Below are positions 51,046 to 62,100 of a stretch of 64,000 nt of DNA, in pieces. This DNA comes from Karalla daura (Eukaryota > Chordata > Actinopteri > Chaetodontiformes > Leiognathidae), in the NCBI GenBank assembly GCA_029224185.1, contig CM055188.1, forward strand, positions 8,976,497-9,040,496, given 5' to 3'. Within the stretch, counting starts at the first letter, position 1; each line of letters opens with the position of its first letter. Below the pieces are notes generated by a model. The model was given only the letters and a program-made list of their open reading frames with translations, ran no database searches and had not been told where the DNA came from. Position numbers and translations under genes: made by a program.

Positions 51046-51546
51046 GGTGAAATAGATGTCACACTCAACCCTGCCAATCCATACACACCCAACGAATCTA
51101 ATGAGGCATGAATGAAAACAAAGAAAAAAGAAAGACACAGGCCTCCAACACTGATATCATTTTTTTTGTACTTAACTAAACCCTAACCCACAGACAAGAG
51201 CAAATGTAAACAATGTTTTACAGCTATTGATATGAAAAGCTAACATCTTGTTTGCTTATTTGTTTGTTGTTTTTCCACAGCTCTGATCAAAACATCAGGC
51301 CAGAATTCCCCATTAAAACATCTTCACATCTTGTCCACATAGTTATAAAGATTAGTTAATGTGAATAACACTTGACTTACACTTAACTTACTTATACACA
51401 TTAAGTTAACTTACGAGGATTGCAAATTAGCACTCGAAGATGGCATTTTAAATTTATTTTAAGACAAAATTGAATTGTTTTCTCTTAGTTTATAGAGACT
51501 CCATGGCAGAAATTGAGGCAAGAAAAAGATTTTGATATGACTCATT

Positions 51547-51552
51547 TTTATT
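51547..51552 (-). terminator. candidate poly(A) signal of her copy C
   Basis: AATAAA on the minus strand about 745 bases beyond the stop codon of copy C; 51553-52297 is the likely 3'UTR. Confidence 0.4.
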
Positions 51553-52297
51553 AAACAGGAGAAAACTAACAACAACATGTTGGAAAGTTTAAATCGAGAT
51601 GATGATACATCATAACAATACCTTGTAAATTTTTACAGGATGCACTGCACTTAGTAAAGGAACAGCTGTTTACAAAAGACATTTGATTTACAATACTTGA
51701 GAACATAGCCCTCACTGTAAAATAGCAAAACATGACCTTACAACAGGTTGTATTGTTCTTAACAAGTTTTTGATGAAAATCATCATTCCTAATCATGAGC
51801 TGGAGGAAATTGTCATTGCATTATATTTCTTAGATTCTTCACATACAGTGTACCATAAAAATATCACAGGAACATTGTGAAATTAACCAAACTTTAAAAA
51901 AGAAAAGAAAAGAAAAAAATTTGTCACACAAAAGATCAGTATTGAGTAATCAAACAGATTAAAGGTAAAGTACATGGACATAATGTCCTTTAAGGCCAGG
52001 TAACAGATCTTAATCAATATGATTAATAACTGTCAAAAGTAACAAATGTTTCCGGGGAATATACGACCATTATGAAGTAAAGAGATAATAATAACTATAA
52101 TTACTAATGCATTTTGATTGGCTTCATGCAATGTGCACAACAAGATGTTCAATCTCTTAACTTTAAGAACCCATACGCAAAATTTAGCCTCTGTTCATAC
52201 AGAACAACAATCCGTAGGATATTTAAGAAATCAGTCCAGCAATGTTTGACCAATGTGGTCATCAGACAGTCTGGAGGTAACTTCATTGTGTAGGTGT

Positions 52298-52787
52298 CTA
52301 CCATGGCCTCCACAGGGCACAGCTGGCTGGACTCTTGTCTTTGGTGATGCTAGTCTGGTCTGTGGAGCTCTGAGGATGGTGGTCTGTCTCTATCAGGTTC
52401 TTCTCAGAGGAAGACTGCAGCTTGTTGAAGACCAGCTGCGGGTTTTGCAGCTGGAGTCGTCTCAGGACACAAACTGTCATCTCCAGGACGTCAGCTTTCT
52501 CCAGCTTGGAGTCTGGCTGCTGTTTGAGGAACTCTGGACCCAGGAGAGACTTCAGCTGCTCGATGCAGCTGTTGATTCGCTCTCTGCGTAACTTCTCCAC
52601 CAGAGGCTTTCTGAGCTGGAGAAAGAAGAGAACAGTCATTAGTCAACTCATTCTGGAGGGAAGTTTTACATGGTGGAAGACAGCCTGTCAGGATTGACAT
52701 GTAAATGTTGAATCTTCAGTTTACCTTGTGGGTCAGAGTCAGATGCTCCTGAGAACTGGTCATTGGTGCAGTGATTGTAGGAGCCAT
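52298..52787 (-). CDS. hes5-like: hes5/her-type bHLH protein without Orange domain, copy C
   Basis: Two exons, 52725-52787 (21 codons) and 52298-52615, giving 126 aa. The N-terminal exon and the bHLH (RKPLVEKLRRERIN to VCVLRRLQLQN) match copy A. Immediately after LQLQN the frame jumps to PQLVFNKLQSSSEKNL, which aligns with LLSHFNELQFSSEKHL of copy A. About 35 codons holding the Orange domain (GYSRCVHEVKHFL region) are missing without loss of frame. The protein still ends ALWRPW. Known roles: Orange mediates Hes dimer choice and repression specificity, WRPW recruits Groucho/TLE. The gene keeps splice sites and promoter, so it is probably expressed. The alternative, an early pseudogene, cannot be excluded. 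Confidence 0.85.
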
Positions 52788-52853
52788 GGCTGGATCTGTG
52801 TGCTGGAGGAGACTCTGAAGAGAGAGTGTGATCTCTGCTGGCTCCATCCCTCC

Positions 52854-53134
52854 TATTTATACTGCCAGATCTCCATATGAATGTGTGGGTCTGGGTCTGC
52901 TTGGAGTTTCTCACAGTCTCAGCCAATCACAGCCCACTTTGAGACAATCAGGCTTGTTGATCAGTGGCACACTTAATGCTCTTATTGCCTGGGGGACAAT
53001 TGTCAGATCTCAGGGGAACAGGTGGAGGTCTGGGGGGGTGAAACATTCACACGCTCTGTATGAATCTGGGAAAGTGGTGACCCCAGGTCTGCTGCTTGAG
53101 GCTGGGATCAATGACTTTGACCGGGAACACGCTT
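52854..53134 (-). promoter_or_regulatory. her copy C promoter
   Basis: TATAAATA at 52854-52861, RBPJ consensus TGTGAGAAA at 52907-52915 and CCAAT at 52923-52927, all at a constant offset of 12,214 from the copy A elements. The match to A continues to 'gaccgggaacacgct' at about 53131 and then stops. Confidence 0.75.
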
Positions 53135-53394
53135 ATGGCACATGTGTGGGGAAAAACAATTGAAGTGTAACACAAGAACTGTGTGAATGATAGTAACCAT
53201 AAAAACATCTATGTCAGTCTATGTAAAATTCAGAGTTTGAACCCATTCTTCTTCAAAAAGACAATTTGATATTCAATTTATTTTATTTTATTTTCACATA
53301 TTCAATGTGTTTTCAGTTTATCATAATCAGTTATATAAGTTAAAAATCAATGCAACACCATGCAAGAGAGCAGGGTGATGTCCATTGAACTGCT

Positions 53395-53810
53395 TGAGCT
53401 GCAGCAGTCTTCTGACACGTGCCGTGTAGTCACTGTGGGTAATAGGTAGAGCTCAGTTTCCCACACTTCATCCCTGTATGGTCAGTTAAGCGGAGGGGGA
53501 GTTCAGTGACAGATGCTGGCTGTGTGTTGCTGTGGAAACGGAGGCTGACATCATTAACCATCTGGAGGGAAAGGAAACCACTGGCTAATGCTGATGGTTG
53601 AAAATTTAAAACGAGGTGGAACAATCTCTTAAACTTTCACAAAAAATCTGAAAAATATATATTTTTACATTTTACTCAGTGTACTGCAGTTAAATCCTCC
53701 ACTCACCATTAAGACTCTCTACAGATTCAAATACATCTCTACACACAAGTGTGGGAGGTCTCCTGGCCCAGCTGCTTCCTGAAGTGTGCCAAATCTCTTT
53801 TGAGTATTAT
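53395..53810. repeat. copy C upstream flank, duplicated at 50.7-51.0 kb
   Basis: Partner of the block at 50685-51045, containing 'aaccatctggagggaaagga' and 'gaagtgtgccaaatctc'. It carries an extra segment of about 75 bases with 'gtttcccacacttcatccc', another RBPJ-type TTTCCCACA word near 53457, absent from the other copy. No gene lies in it. Confidence 0.65.
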
Positions 53811-54413
53811 CTGGCTGTTAGTGGATGGATTTATTTGATACTTAGTCTTCCACTCCAGTGCTTTCCCACTGTACACCAGAAGGAATATGGACCTTTTGAT
53901 CCTGGACATTTTAATGAGCCATGGCAGAAAACAAATATGAAAAAGAAAAAAAAGAGAAAATTATCTTAAATAATGAGGAACTTAGGTTTTCTTATTATTT
54001 GGTAATTTTGCCCTCTCTCTGTTTCAGTACATCATGGAGTGTGTCTTTTACCATTTTAAACTATCCTGCCAAACTCTATTCTTTCAGCTTGTTGAGTAAA
54101 TGCAATATCATATCGCCTTTACATTGCACATGAGAGCTTTGGGTTCTGTGAAAACATTACTGTTCCTGGTTCTCAGTAATTACAGTGAACAGAATCTAGC
54201 CCACTGAAGTCTCTGGTGATTTATTTAATTTTATCAGCTTATTGCTTATCGGGATGTCAATCTGCAAAATATACTGCAGTGAAACATTTTCAGACACAAT
54301 GCCAAATATTTAAAGCTCTCAGAAAATAAAATTGCTGTGTAAAAGGTTGTGTTGTTTCAGATCATTCAGGAAGCGTTACACTAAAGATCTGCTTTAAAAC
54401 CAGATTCCGTTAT

Positions 54414-54449
54414 TGTTTTGTTTTGTTTTGTTTTGTTATGTTTTGTTTT
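54414..54449 (+). repeat. (TTTTG)n microsatellite
   Basis: About seven TTTTG units with one variant. A second pentanucleotide run, (AATAG)n, lies at 54733-54755. Confidence 0.9.
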
Positions 54450-54479
54450 TTAATGAGCCTGCCCCCCTTTTAATCTCTG

Positions 54480-54625
54480 TCCTTTTGGGGTAAGGTCTTA
54501 AGCTGTTATCCCACAGGGACCCTGTGAGTGAGCTCCCTCTGGTTTCCCAGACTTTGTCTTTTCACGGCTTTTACTGAGGGAACAATAGGAGTGTGCCTCA
54601 TTGTGAATTACTAAGGAAACAATGT
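54480..54625 (+). promoter_or_regulatory. her-cluster upstream module 3
   Basis: 'Gggaccctgtgagtgagc', 'tggtttcccagactttgtc', 'gggaacaataggagtgtgcc' and 'gaattactaagg' align in order with modules 1 and 2. The RBPJ word has changed to TTTCCCAGA, one mismatch from consensus. It lies about 1.75 kb upstream of copy C. Beyond it, 54760-55840 shows no gene. Confidence 0.4.
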
Positions 54626-55848
54626 CTGTCCTATTTAAGGAGGGAAAAATTATCAACAAAAGACATTTTTATGTAAAAAAAAAAGCAGCAAAAACTGATG
54701 GTTGCATTTAAAACCTCTTTTAAATTAACTTCATAGAATAGAATAGAATAGAATAACATTGTGTATCAGCATATTGATCAAAGCTCTGCTACGTGCATGG
54801 TACAAGGTCATAGCTCTGCTAGCACCCTCACAGATACCTTCTCAGCTTAGGTAACAGTGAAGTGGGGTCCTGATGGATTTAGTTGTACTTGTACCTGTCT
54901 TAAAGGTGATTTCCATGTTTCCATGGATTTTCCATGTTGCCTCCACATCGAGGCAACCAGCACAACGCATTACATCTCTCTTTGAAAATGCACATATAAT
55001 CTTAAAAGAGGAATGGAGGGACTGAGGTATGAACTGACTTAGCAAATCAGTGAAAAGTATTTCCAGAAAGAAATATCTATCCCACCTTTAAGATCCAACA
55101 TTTCATCCAAGCAGTTTCCTTCCAGTCACATGTTAAACTCAGCTATAGAACCAATATACGCATAAGACACAATGCAATTCTGTGATTGAGTGATTTGCAG
55201 AATGAGGTGTTAGTTAACTAGTTTAGCAATGGATGACGTGAGGTAAGATAGGTTGAAAAGGGGAAAATGGATTAAATCAATTGATAATAAATTCAAAGTA
55301 AAATAAGGAAGACAGGGAAGAGGGGTGTGTCAGACACAGACAGACCACTCTTCTCCTCCGCGGACACACGTTCCACAATATGCGTCAGTAGTTGTCAACC
55401 TGTTCAGACAAGTGCACATAGCCGGACTCCTTCATTCATTCAGAAACGTAAACATATGTAAAGAATATTTCCATTCCCATGTATGTGGAGACTCATTTGT
55501 CCAGGTCACTGATATCCAAGGGGGATTGGGCAAATTCACTCATAGACACCGAAAAAAGTTTCACATCTGATCCCAAGAGTCTTCTTCATTTCTGACAGAA
55601 GCCCAGGATGTGATCTCTGTTAAGTTGCTAGCATAGCTATTATGAGTACCTGGCTATTGTTCACAGCCATTGGCGTTCCTATTCCATTGTCTGCTGTCAT
55701 CCTATGCCATTGTCATATCCATAGCCCTTCAATGGCAAGAATGACTGCAATATTTTCCATCTTGGCGTAGTAGTCCATTGCTTCCTTCACTTTTCTCATC
55801 CATTCCCTCTTAAGCTACATATCACTACAGATCTAGTATACCAGGGAT

Positions 55849-55987
55849 GGCCAACCTGTTCCACAAAGAGCCACTGTGGCTGCAGGTGTTTGTTCCAACC
55901 TGTCCATAGCACACAGATTGACCAATCAACTGTCTGAAGACTCAGATCAGTTGATTGAAAAGCAGCTCTTTGTGGAACAGTTAGGCC
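55849..55987. mobile_element. short foldback (MITE-like) element
   Basis: Left arm 55849-55871 (GGCCAACCTGTTCCACAAAG + AGC) and right arm 55965-55987 (reverse complement with one mismatch) bracket a 139-base unit whose interior also pairs (CAATCAACTG / CAGTTGATTG). This foldback design is common in teleost genomes. Confidence 0.7.
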
Positions 55988-56639
55988 AACCCTGTAGTAT
56001 ACAGTGCATGTTAAACCCTACATATGAAAAAGAATTTGATGTGAGCTTTCAAACGTATCCATATCCATACAGCATGTATTTTTTCACTATCATGTATTTT
56101 ATTTTTTTGAAATACATGTGCATCATGTATTTTTAGGGCTCATACCTCCCCGATTGGCTTTCTTTTTTATTTTTATTTTTTTAAATACTGGCCCACTGAT
56201 CCCCCTAAAAGGAAGAGCACAGTGCTGAAGGCTAGGACATATCGTAACACTACATATAATGTTGTGTTATGAACTGGCACTTAGAACAAATAAAGTTGAG
56301 TTGAGGTGGGTTAAGTGAATGTAAAATGTAAAATAAACTTACAACAAATAATTTTAACAATTATTTAAAGAGTGGATGAAGTGCAGTGCCGTCACGTGCC
56401 TCAACAATTTACTGCTAGAGGCAGTCCAGAGCTCAGTCTCGTTATTTTTGACCTGTTTGATCAGACCAGATGCAACTCCAGTGTGTAGGTTTCTAGCATG
56501 GCCTCCAGAGGGCGCTGTCGACTGGATCCTTGCCTTTGCTGGAGCATCCAGCCTCCATCCAGAGAGAATCCAGTCCCTCTGGAAATGTGGTTCACCAGTG
56601 GTTCTCTTCCCCATGAGCACTGTGCACATACTCGGTGTA

Positions 56640-57245
56640 TGTCAGACGTAGAAACGAATTTTTTTCGCCCGGTATGGAGACCGACTTATGACCGTGTCAA
56701 TTATAACGTAAATTAACGGCAAAGATGGCGGCGCGACGTCTTCCTCACAGGGTACTTAATCAAAGAACACCGAGGACGAAACGAGTTGTTTGTGACAGGA
56801 GAAAGCCACTCAGTCTTCATTCTGAAGGAGATTTGAGGTGCTGCAACTTCATCCCGAGTCAGACAGAAACGCCGCTATGTTCCCCGCCCTGCGGATACCG
56901 ATTGCGCTCCAAATTTCATGCAAACGGAGCCTTTTCGAAGCAGTTTTGGAAAAATAATTTGTATTTGGAGACATGGTTCGTAACAACACACCACTCTGAC
57001 ACTTTGACAGCTGCTGACGTCTGTCACTCCTGCGCTGCAGCGCGCCGACTCGCGCAGGCCGGAGATGTCAAAGTGTGTTGCTTAGCAACGGCCGACAGCC
57101 TGAATGGATTCTTGTGAGCGCGCATTAGTGCGCAAGTCTGGCGCTGCTACGAGCCGTTAAGTCACGGGTGGTGCACTCGGTGTCCATTCCACTAACTAAA
57201 TCGGACGTAGTCCGGTGTAAGATTTAAGACAGTATTTTTAAGCTC
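56640..57245. promoter_or_regulatory. CpG-rich island with an RFX X-box inside pseudogene D
   Basis: This block is far richer in CpG than its neighbours ('atggcggcgcgacgtc', 'gcagcgcgccgactcgcgc', 'gagcgcgcattagtgcgc'). It holds GTTGCTTAGCAAC at 57077-57089, a near-palindromic RFX X-box as found in ciliary gene promoters. Both strands offer start codons: ATGGCGGCG at 56725 (plus, 130-codon frame, unrecognised) and ATG at 56974 (minus). It may be an unannotated first exon or bidirectional promoter; function is inferred. Confidence 0.45.
56849..56974 (-). other. short candidate first-exon ORF downstream of the X-box
   Basis: ATG at 56972-56974, 103 bases downstream of the X-box, opens a 41-codon frame (begins MSPNTNYFSKTASKRLRLHE) to a stop at 56849-56851. 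An internal weak donor (ATCG|GTATCC) exists. I do not recognise the peptide. Because the X-box-to-ATG spacing is typical for ciliary genes, it is recorded as a candidate coding start, not a called gene. Confidence 0.2.
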
Positions 57246-57639
57246 TGCCTAGTGTACTCGGTACCACAGCGGCTGAGTCCACAAATCGATTTTGCAACTG
57301 GACTGGAGGACAGAAACTGTCATCTCCAGGGCGTCAGCTTCCTCTAGCTTGGAGTATGGCTGCTGTTTGAGGAACTCTGAACCCGGGAAAGACTTGAGCT
57401 TCTCCACCAGAGGCCCTCTGTGCTGATAAAAGAAGAAAAACAATTCAATCTGGAGTGGAGTTTTAGCATGGTGAAATACAGTCTGTCAGGATTAACTTTT
57501 AAATCTTGAATCTTCAGTATATTTTGTGGGTCAGAGTCAGATGCTCCTGAGAACTGGCTGTGTTCATACTCCCACATCTCCATATAAATGTGTAGGAGCA
57601 ATTAGAGTTCTTGAGTTTTTGGAGTTTGTGATGAATCAA

Positions 57640-59180
57640 AAAGGCTGTCTTATATGATGACAATGGATAGACTGGATAGAATGGTTACAATGGTCATCTA
57701 TGACAATGATGTGACAATGGTAGTTTTACAGACATCTCAAGTGAAAATCATGGAAAGTTGAGATATTATAGGGAGGGCAGATTTGCCCGATGCTAGCATT
57801 GATGGCTTCCACACCACATCAAATTGTGGTATTCAGCCTTAAACATAACTTGTATAATGACAAGTTTACACATCCTTAAATATCTTTGTAATGATTATTG
57901 GTCTGTTGTAATCAGCACTGTAACACTGTGTCATTTTTTTTCAAATATTTATGTTGACATCACAAGATTGTGATTGTCCCACAAAATTAAAAGAAAGAGC
58001 CTTTTGTTATTGAGGCTGGTGCAGAAAGAGCCTGAAGCCACCAACTATCCTTAGGGATGCAACCATACTTAATATTGCACATAATATACAGATGTTGACA
58101 TGTCAGTAACCACATGCAGGTGGAACACACTTTTTCTAGCTTTTACCTGTACAGTACTGGAATATACTGCTAATGGCTAATTTAGTGGATAAAAATGAAA
58201 GTGTGCATTCATTGCGTTGCTAGGGTTGAGAATGCTTATGTAACTGAACTGCAAATTAATTACTGAGTAACTGACAGTCCAGAGGTAATAATATTTTATT
58301 ATATATTTTAAAATCCTTGGAGTTCTAACACATGGTGATGATATATGTATATATATATACAATCAGATTCGTTAGGGCTTTTGCTTTTGTCTTACACCCC
58401 ACTTTCATGAGATATGCATGGAGATTTTTGCTGATGTTTCAAGTCATATCCGAGTAGGGCTGAGTAGGGCTTTTAGCTTATAGAACCATAGGCACACAGG
58501 TAATTAGTGCTCATTTGTGGTCTTGCCTTGAAATTAAATCAGGATACAAAAGAACAGGTGTTCTTGGTTTGTTTTTTATTGTCATTTCTGTTGTGTAGTG
58601 CTTTTATTTTTGTTATATTAAATTGAAAATGAAAATTTGCTCTGTGACACCTGTACTGCACCTTGTATTCCAGTTTCATTTTTAGTATTTTCAAACAAAA
58701 AAATCAACTAACCATTTTTGATTTTTAACTGCCAATGAACCAAATTCCTGTTACTTGTCTACAATTGACTGAATGCCTGGTTCCACTGTTGGAATTCCAC
58801 TGTTTTTAATGCATGTCTTTGCCTCTGTAGAGCACTGAATGTTTTTGGGTATGAATGGTGCTATACAAATAAATGTCCTTTGCCCTGTCTAAACATGCAT
58901 GCTTTTGAACTGCAGGAGGAAACCAGAGCACCATGACTAATTTATTTAGGATAGTTAGGTGGGTCTAGTCAGTTACCATAAAAAATCTAATGCCCTCATG
59001 TAACAAATGATGCAAAATGTAGCTGTCATTAATAAGAATATCATGGATTTGCTTATTTGAGTCATTATGAATGACCAAAACAGAGCATGTTCAGTGCTTG
59101 TATCTGGATACCACGAGATCCAAATCCAAGCAATGTAGACATACTGATTAAAACACAAAGCCACACTGTCATAGCTAATT
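57640..59180. other. intergenic, AT-rich, no gene seen
   Basis: Between pseudogene D and the 3' end of the PDZ-family gene I see no exon. A fish repeat tail lies at 58795-58885 and a short TA-rich run near 58345. Confidence 0.5.
58795..58885 (+). repeat. dispersed repeat tail
   Basis: 'Gtagagcactgaatgttttt' followed by 'gggtatgaatggtgctatac' and 'aaataaatg' resembles the very common fish repeat end with 'gtgctatataaataaa'. Confidence 0.6.
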
Positions 59181-59188
59181 AAAATCTC

Positions 59189-62100
59189 TTTATTACAATC
59201 ACATGTACATCATCATATTCCAAAAAGCTTTCTGTTGTGAAAAGTACCCTTGCTCAGACAGATGAACTTGGTGTTGTAGGCTGGATGGAGGGATTGTCAG
59301 ATGGAAGAAAATGAGTGTGTAGTTCCCCAACATCAAGTGTATCTGCTTCAGTGTGCTTTTAATTTCACATCACGAGGACAGCAGTGCTATTTTCAGCCCT
59401 GTGTGTCCTTGTGTAACGTAAGCAAAGAGAATGAAGGGGGTGGGTAGGAAGGGAAAATTCTTTCTTCGTCATCCATTATTCAGATTGTTTGAGTCACTGC
59501 TAAGAGAGAGAGTGAAAATGTGGAGACAAACGGGGTGGTTTGATTCCATGTTTTCCTCACCTGATTTCAAGCATTTGAAGCAAACAGTTTAGCATGTCTC
59601 TGAATCCTCTTTTTCTCTGTCTTTCCAGTATCAAATGAGAATATGGTTCCCAGTTCCAACTACACAGATAAGACAAGGGCATGCTGAGTTTAACACAACG
59701 ATGAAAGCAGCAGCTGCTGGCCTTGCTTAACCAGAAGCCAAATCAACCTCAACCTCAAAACATATTTAATCAAACCAATTGCTCAGGACTGGCAACTCCT
59801 CATGAACACGAATCCTGTTTCCTGTTTCTGAAGACAGAACATGAGATTCATGTGTCACTGTGAAGTTTGAGGAAAATGACCAAAACAATGCTGCAAGGTA
59901 AAAAGAGCAGCAGATGTAGCTGCACACGTGGTCAACTTAATTAATAGCTTCTTAAATCTTACCTATTCAAATGACACCATGAATGTTAACTTACCACCAT
60001 CACTACACTCATAAACAGAAACCAGAATGAAATGAAGTAGACTTTTTGTGCATGAATTTCTTCACTTGTTAAAGCACTGTATATTAGGCTGTGGAAAGAT
60101 TCTACTCCAAGCCTTAATTTTTTCTTTTTTCTAGCAACTGTGGCTAAACACATCCAAGACCATCTCGGTTGTGGCACAGAAATGAAACTGATCAGAAACA
60201 TCAGGAGAAGACAGACAGGAAGACAATGTGGCTAGAATTTCAAAGTGCTCCGTTAAGCGTAAAAGTTTTAGTGATCCTACTCATAATTCTTGGATGCCAC
60301 AAAACTAAACGTCTTTTTCATGAATTTTGACAATATAGTGTGTTAAATGCACTAGTACTACTATGTAAATCTCTCTGCCCTATGTACAGCCTCCAATCCA
60401 CAGGGCGCATCTGATGTCTTCAGTTTGTCCTGTTACTGACCTCAATTTCTGCTGCACCCGCTGACAAAATCAATATGTACATGTCATAATGACACAAAAC
60501 AACAGTAAAATTCAGTTTAGTCACGTAAAGAGACAATATTCACATTTTGTGTTCACTCTGTGAAATCAAATCAAAGTGCAATCAAAGTTTCACCAGATTT
60601 TAAGTAAATTAAGTTATTTAAGATCATAAAAACTGTTCACATTAGTTTTGCAACAATCACAAGAAAAATACTGAAATATTTCCAACACAATGACGATAAA
60701 CTGATTCTTTTCCTCCATAAATCATCATGATAGTTTATAAACATTAACACACAGTCGTTCTATCTACAGTCGATTCACTGGCCTCAGTCCCTGGTACAGA
60801 AAGTTTGGGAAAGCTTTTTGTATAAAAAATTGTGTGCAAAAAGCTATTTTCTTAGGTCCCTCTCATGGAAAGCAACATAAAGAAATAATGTAAATATGTA
60901 CAATAACACTTTCTCTTGCCATTTTTAATTCTACAATAACTGTGCACTTGTGACTTTTGTGCATCTGTTTGATTTAAAACAAGTTACTGCATTTGATGGA
61001 AACCTGACACGGTGCACACACAACTGCCATTATCATATTAAAACAAGCTTTGAGGTATTATTGCACATTTTCCCAAACTGCAGTCCTGGAATGAGTAGAC
61101 TTCAGATTTACCCACATCTTTCCTGTTTTTAGTGGAATGTCAAAATTGCTGACTTGACCTTTGTCAGCCTTGACTGTAAAGACACTGCAGTAGTCTGGAC
61201 AAACTAGCATAAAGTCTTGTGAGGTGTTTCTTTTGCTCTTTCAAATGTTCTCAACACAGTCAACACATTGCTGTAGATTTCAGTAAACATGCATAAGCTG
61301 TAACCTGGGTAGGTAGATCTGTAAACATCCTGCCAACAGTAAAGATAACACCAGGAACAGGGAGCCAGGAGCCACCAAGGGCACAAATCTTTTACTAGAT
61401 TCAGGCCATCAGAATGTTTGCAAAACGTCTTGTTATCATGGATATGATGCATTCAGACATTATAATGTTTGCTGCTGCAACTGCTTCTACCACTTTGCTG
61501 AGAGTGCTTTGCATTGTGACTAGGCATCAGCTGAGTACTGCCAGCAACTTCCACTCAAGTTGCTGTCCATCCACCCTCATTTAAGAATGCTTCAAAGACA
61601 AGCTTCAAAGTATCTTAGCTGACTTATATTGTTTAGCAGTCCAAATAATCTATATATAAGTTGTAATAACACAATTTTCAGCAGCATATTGCTCATTTTT
61701 TTAGTATCTCCACCAGTTTGCTATACTGGATTATTTACTAGTTATTTTAGCGGGGAATGTCACTGACAACTGACAATTTCCTACTGTTTCTATTCTACTG
61801 TTTCTCAAACTGTCAGAGGTGCCCGGTACTTTCAACTGATAGTTACTACTTGGATGTTTAACATGTTCTCAACCACATATACCCTAGTATATCTGAATGG
61901 CATGATGTGAATGCAGCACAAACTCTGATGAGCTTAATTAATATATTAAATCTGTGGTCATAAACTACCATGGTACATTCTTTTCGACCCTGATGGATGC
62001 AGTTTGACCAGTGCTGCACAAGCAAGTAAATCAGTTTGTGTTTGTATCAGCATGTTTAGTTACAAAAGCTCCCACAAATTGATTTTTATTGTAAACAGAG

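Larger units (their letters stand above)
56440..57600 (-). pseudogene. broken her/hes5-like pseudogene (copy D) in two pieces
   Basis: The right piece (57249-57600) keeps the end of exon 1 (ctcaggagcatctgactctg in gene sense), the intron and much of exon 2. Defects: the donor after CCCACAA is destroyed, 12 codons are deleted between VEKL and KS (the basic/helix-1 segment), and frame is lost after VSVL. The left piece (about 56470-56590) keeps the 3' end, where WRPW has become WRPC before the stop, in the context KDPVDSALWRPC. Between them about 650 bases of CpG-rich unrelated sequence replace the Orange region. The TATA region and ATG exon start are also gone. It cannot encode a Hes protein. 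Confidence 0.85.

Noticed and set aside
56725..57117. 130-codon plus-strand frame starting ATGGCGGCG as a called gene
   Set aside because: Good start context in a CpG island, but no recognisable family, no splice support and no poly(A) signal; kept only as part of the CpG-island finding.
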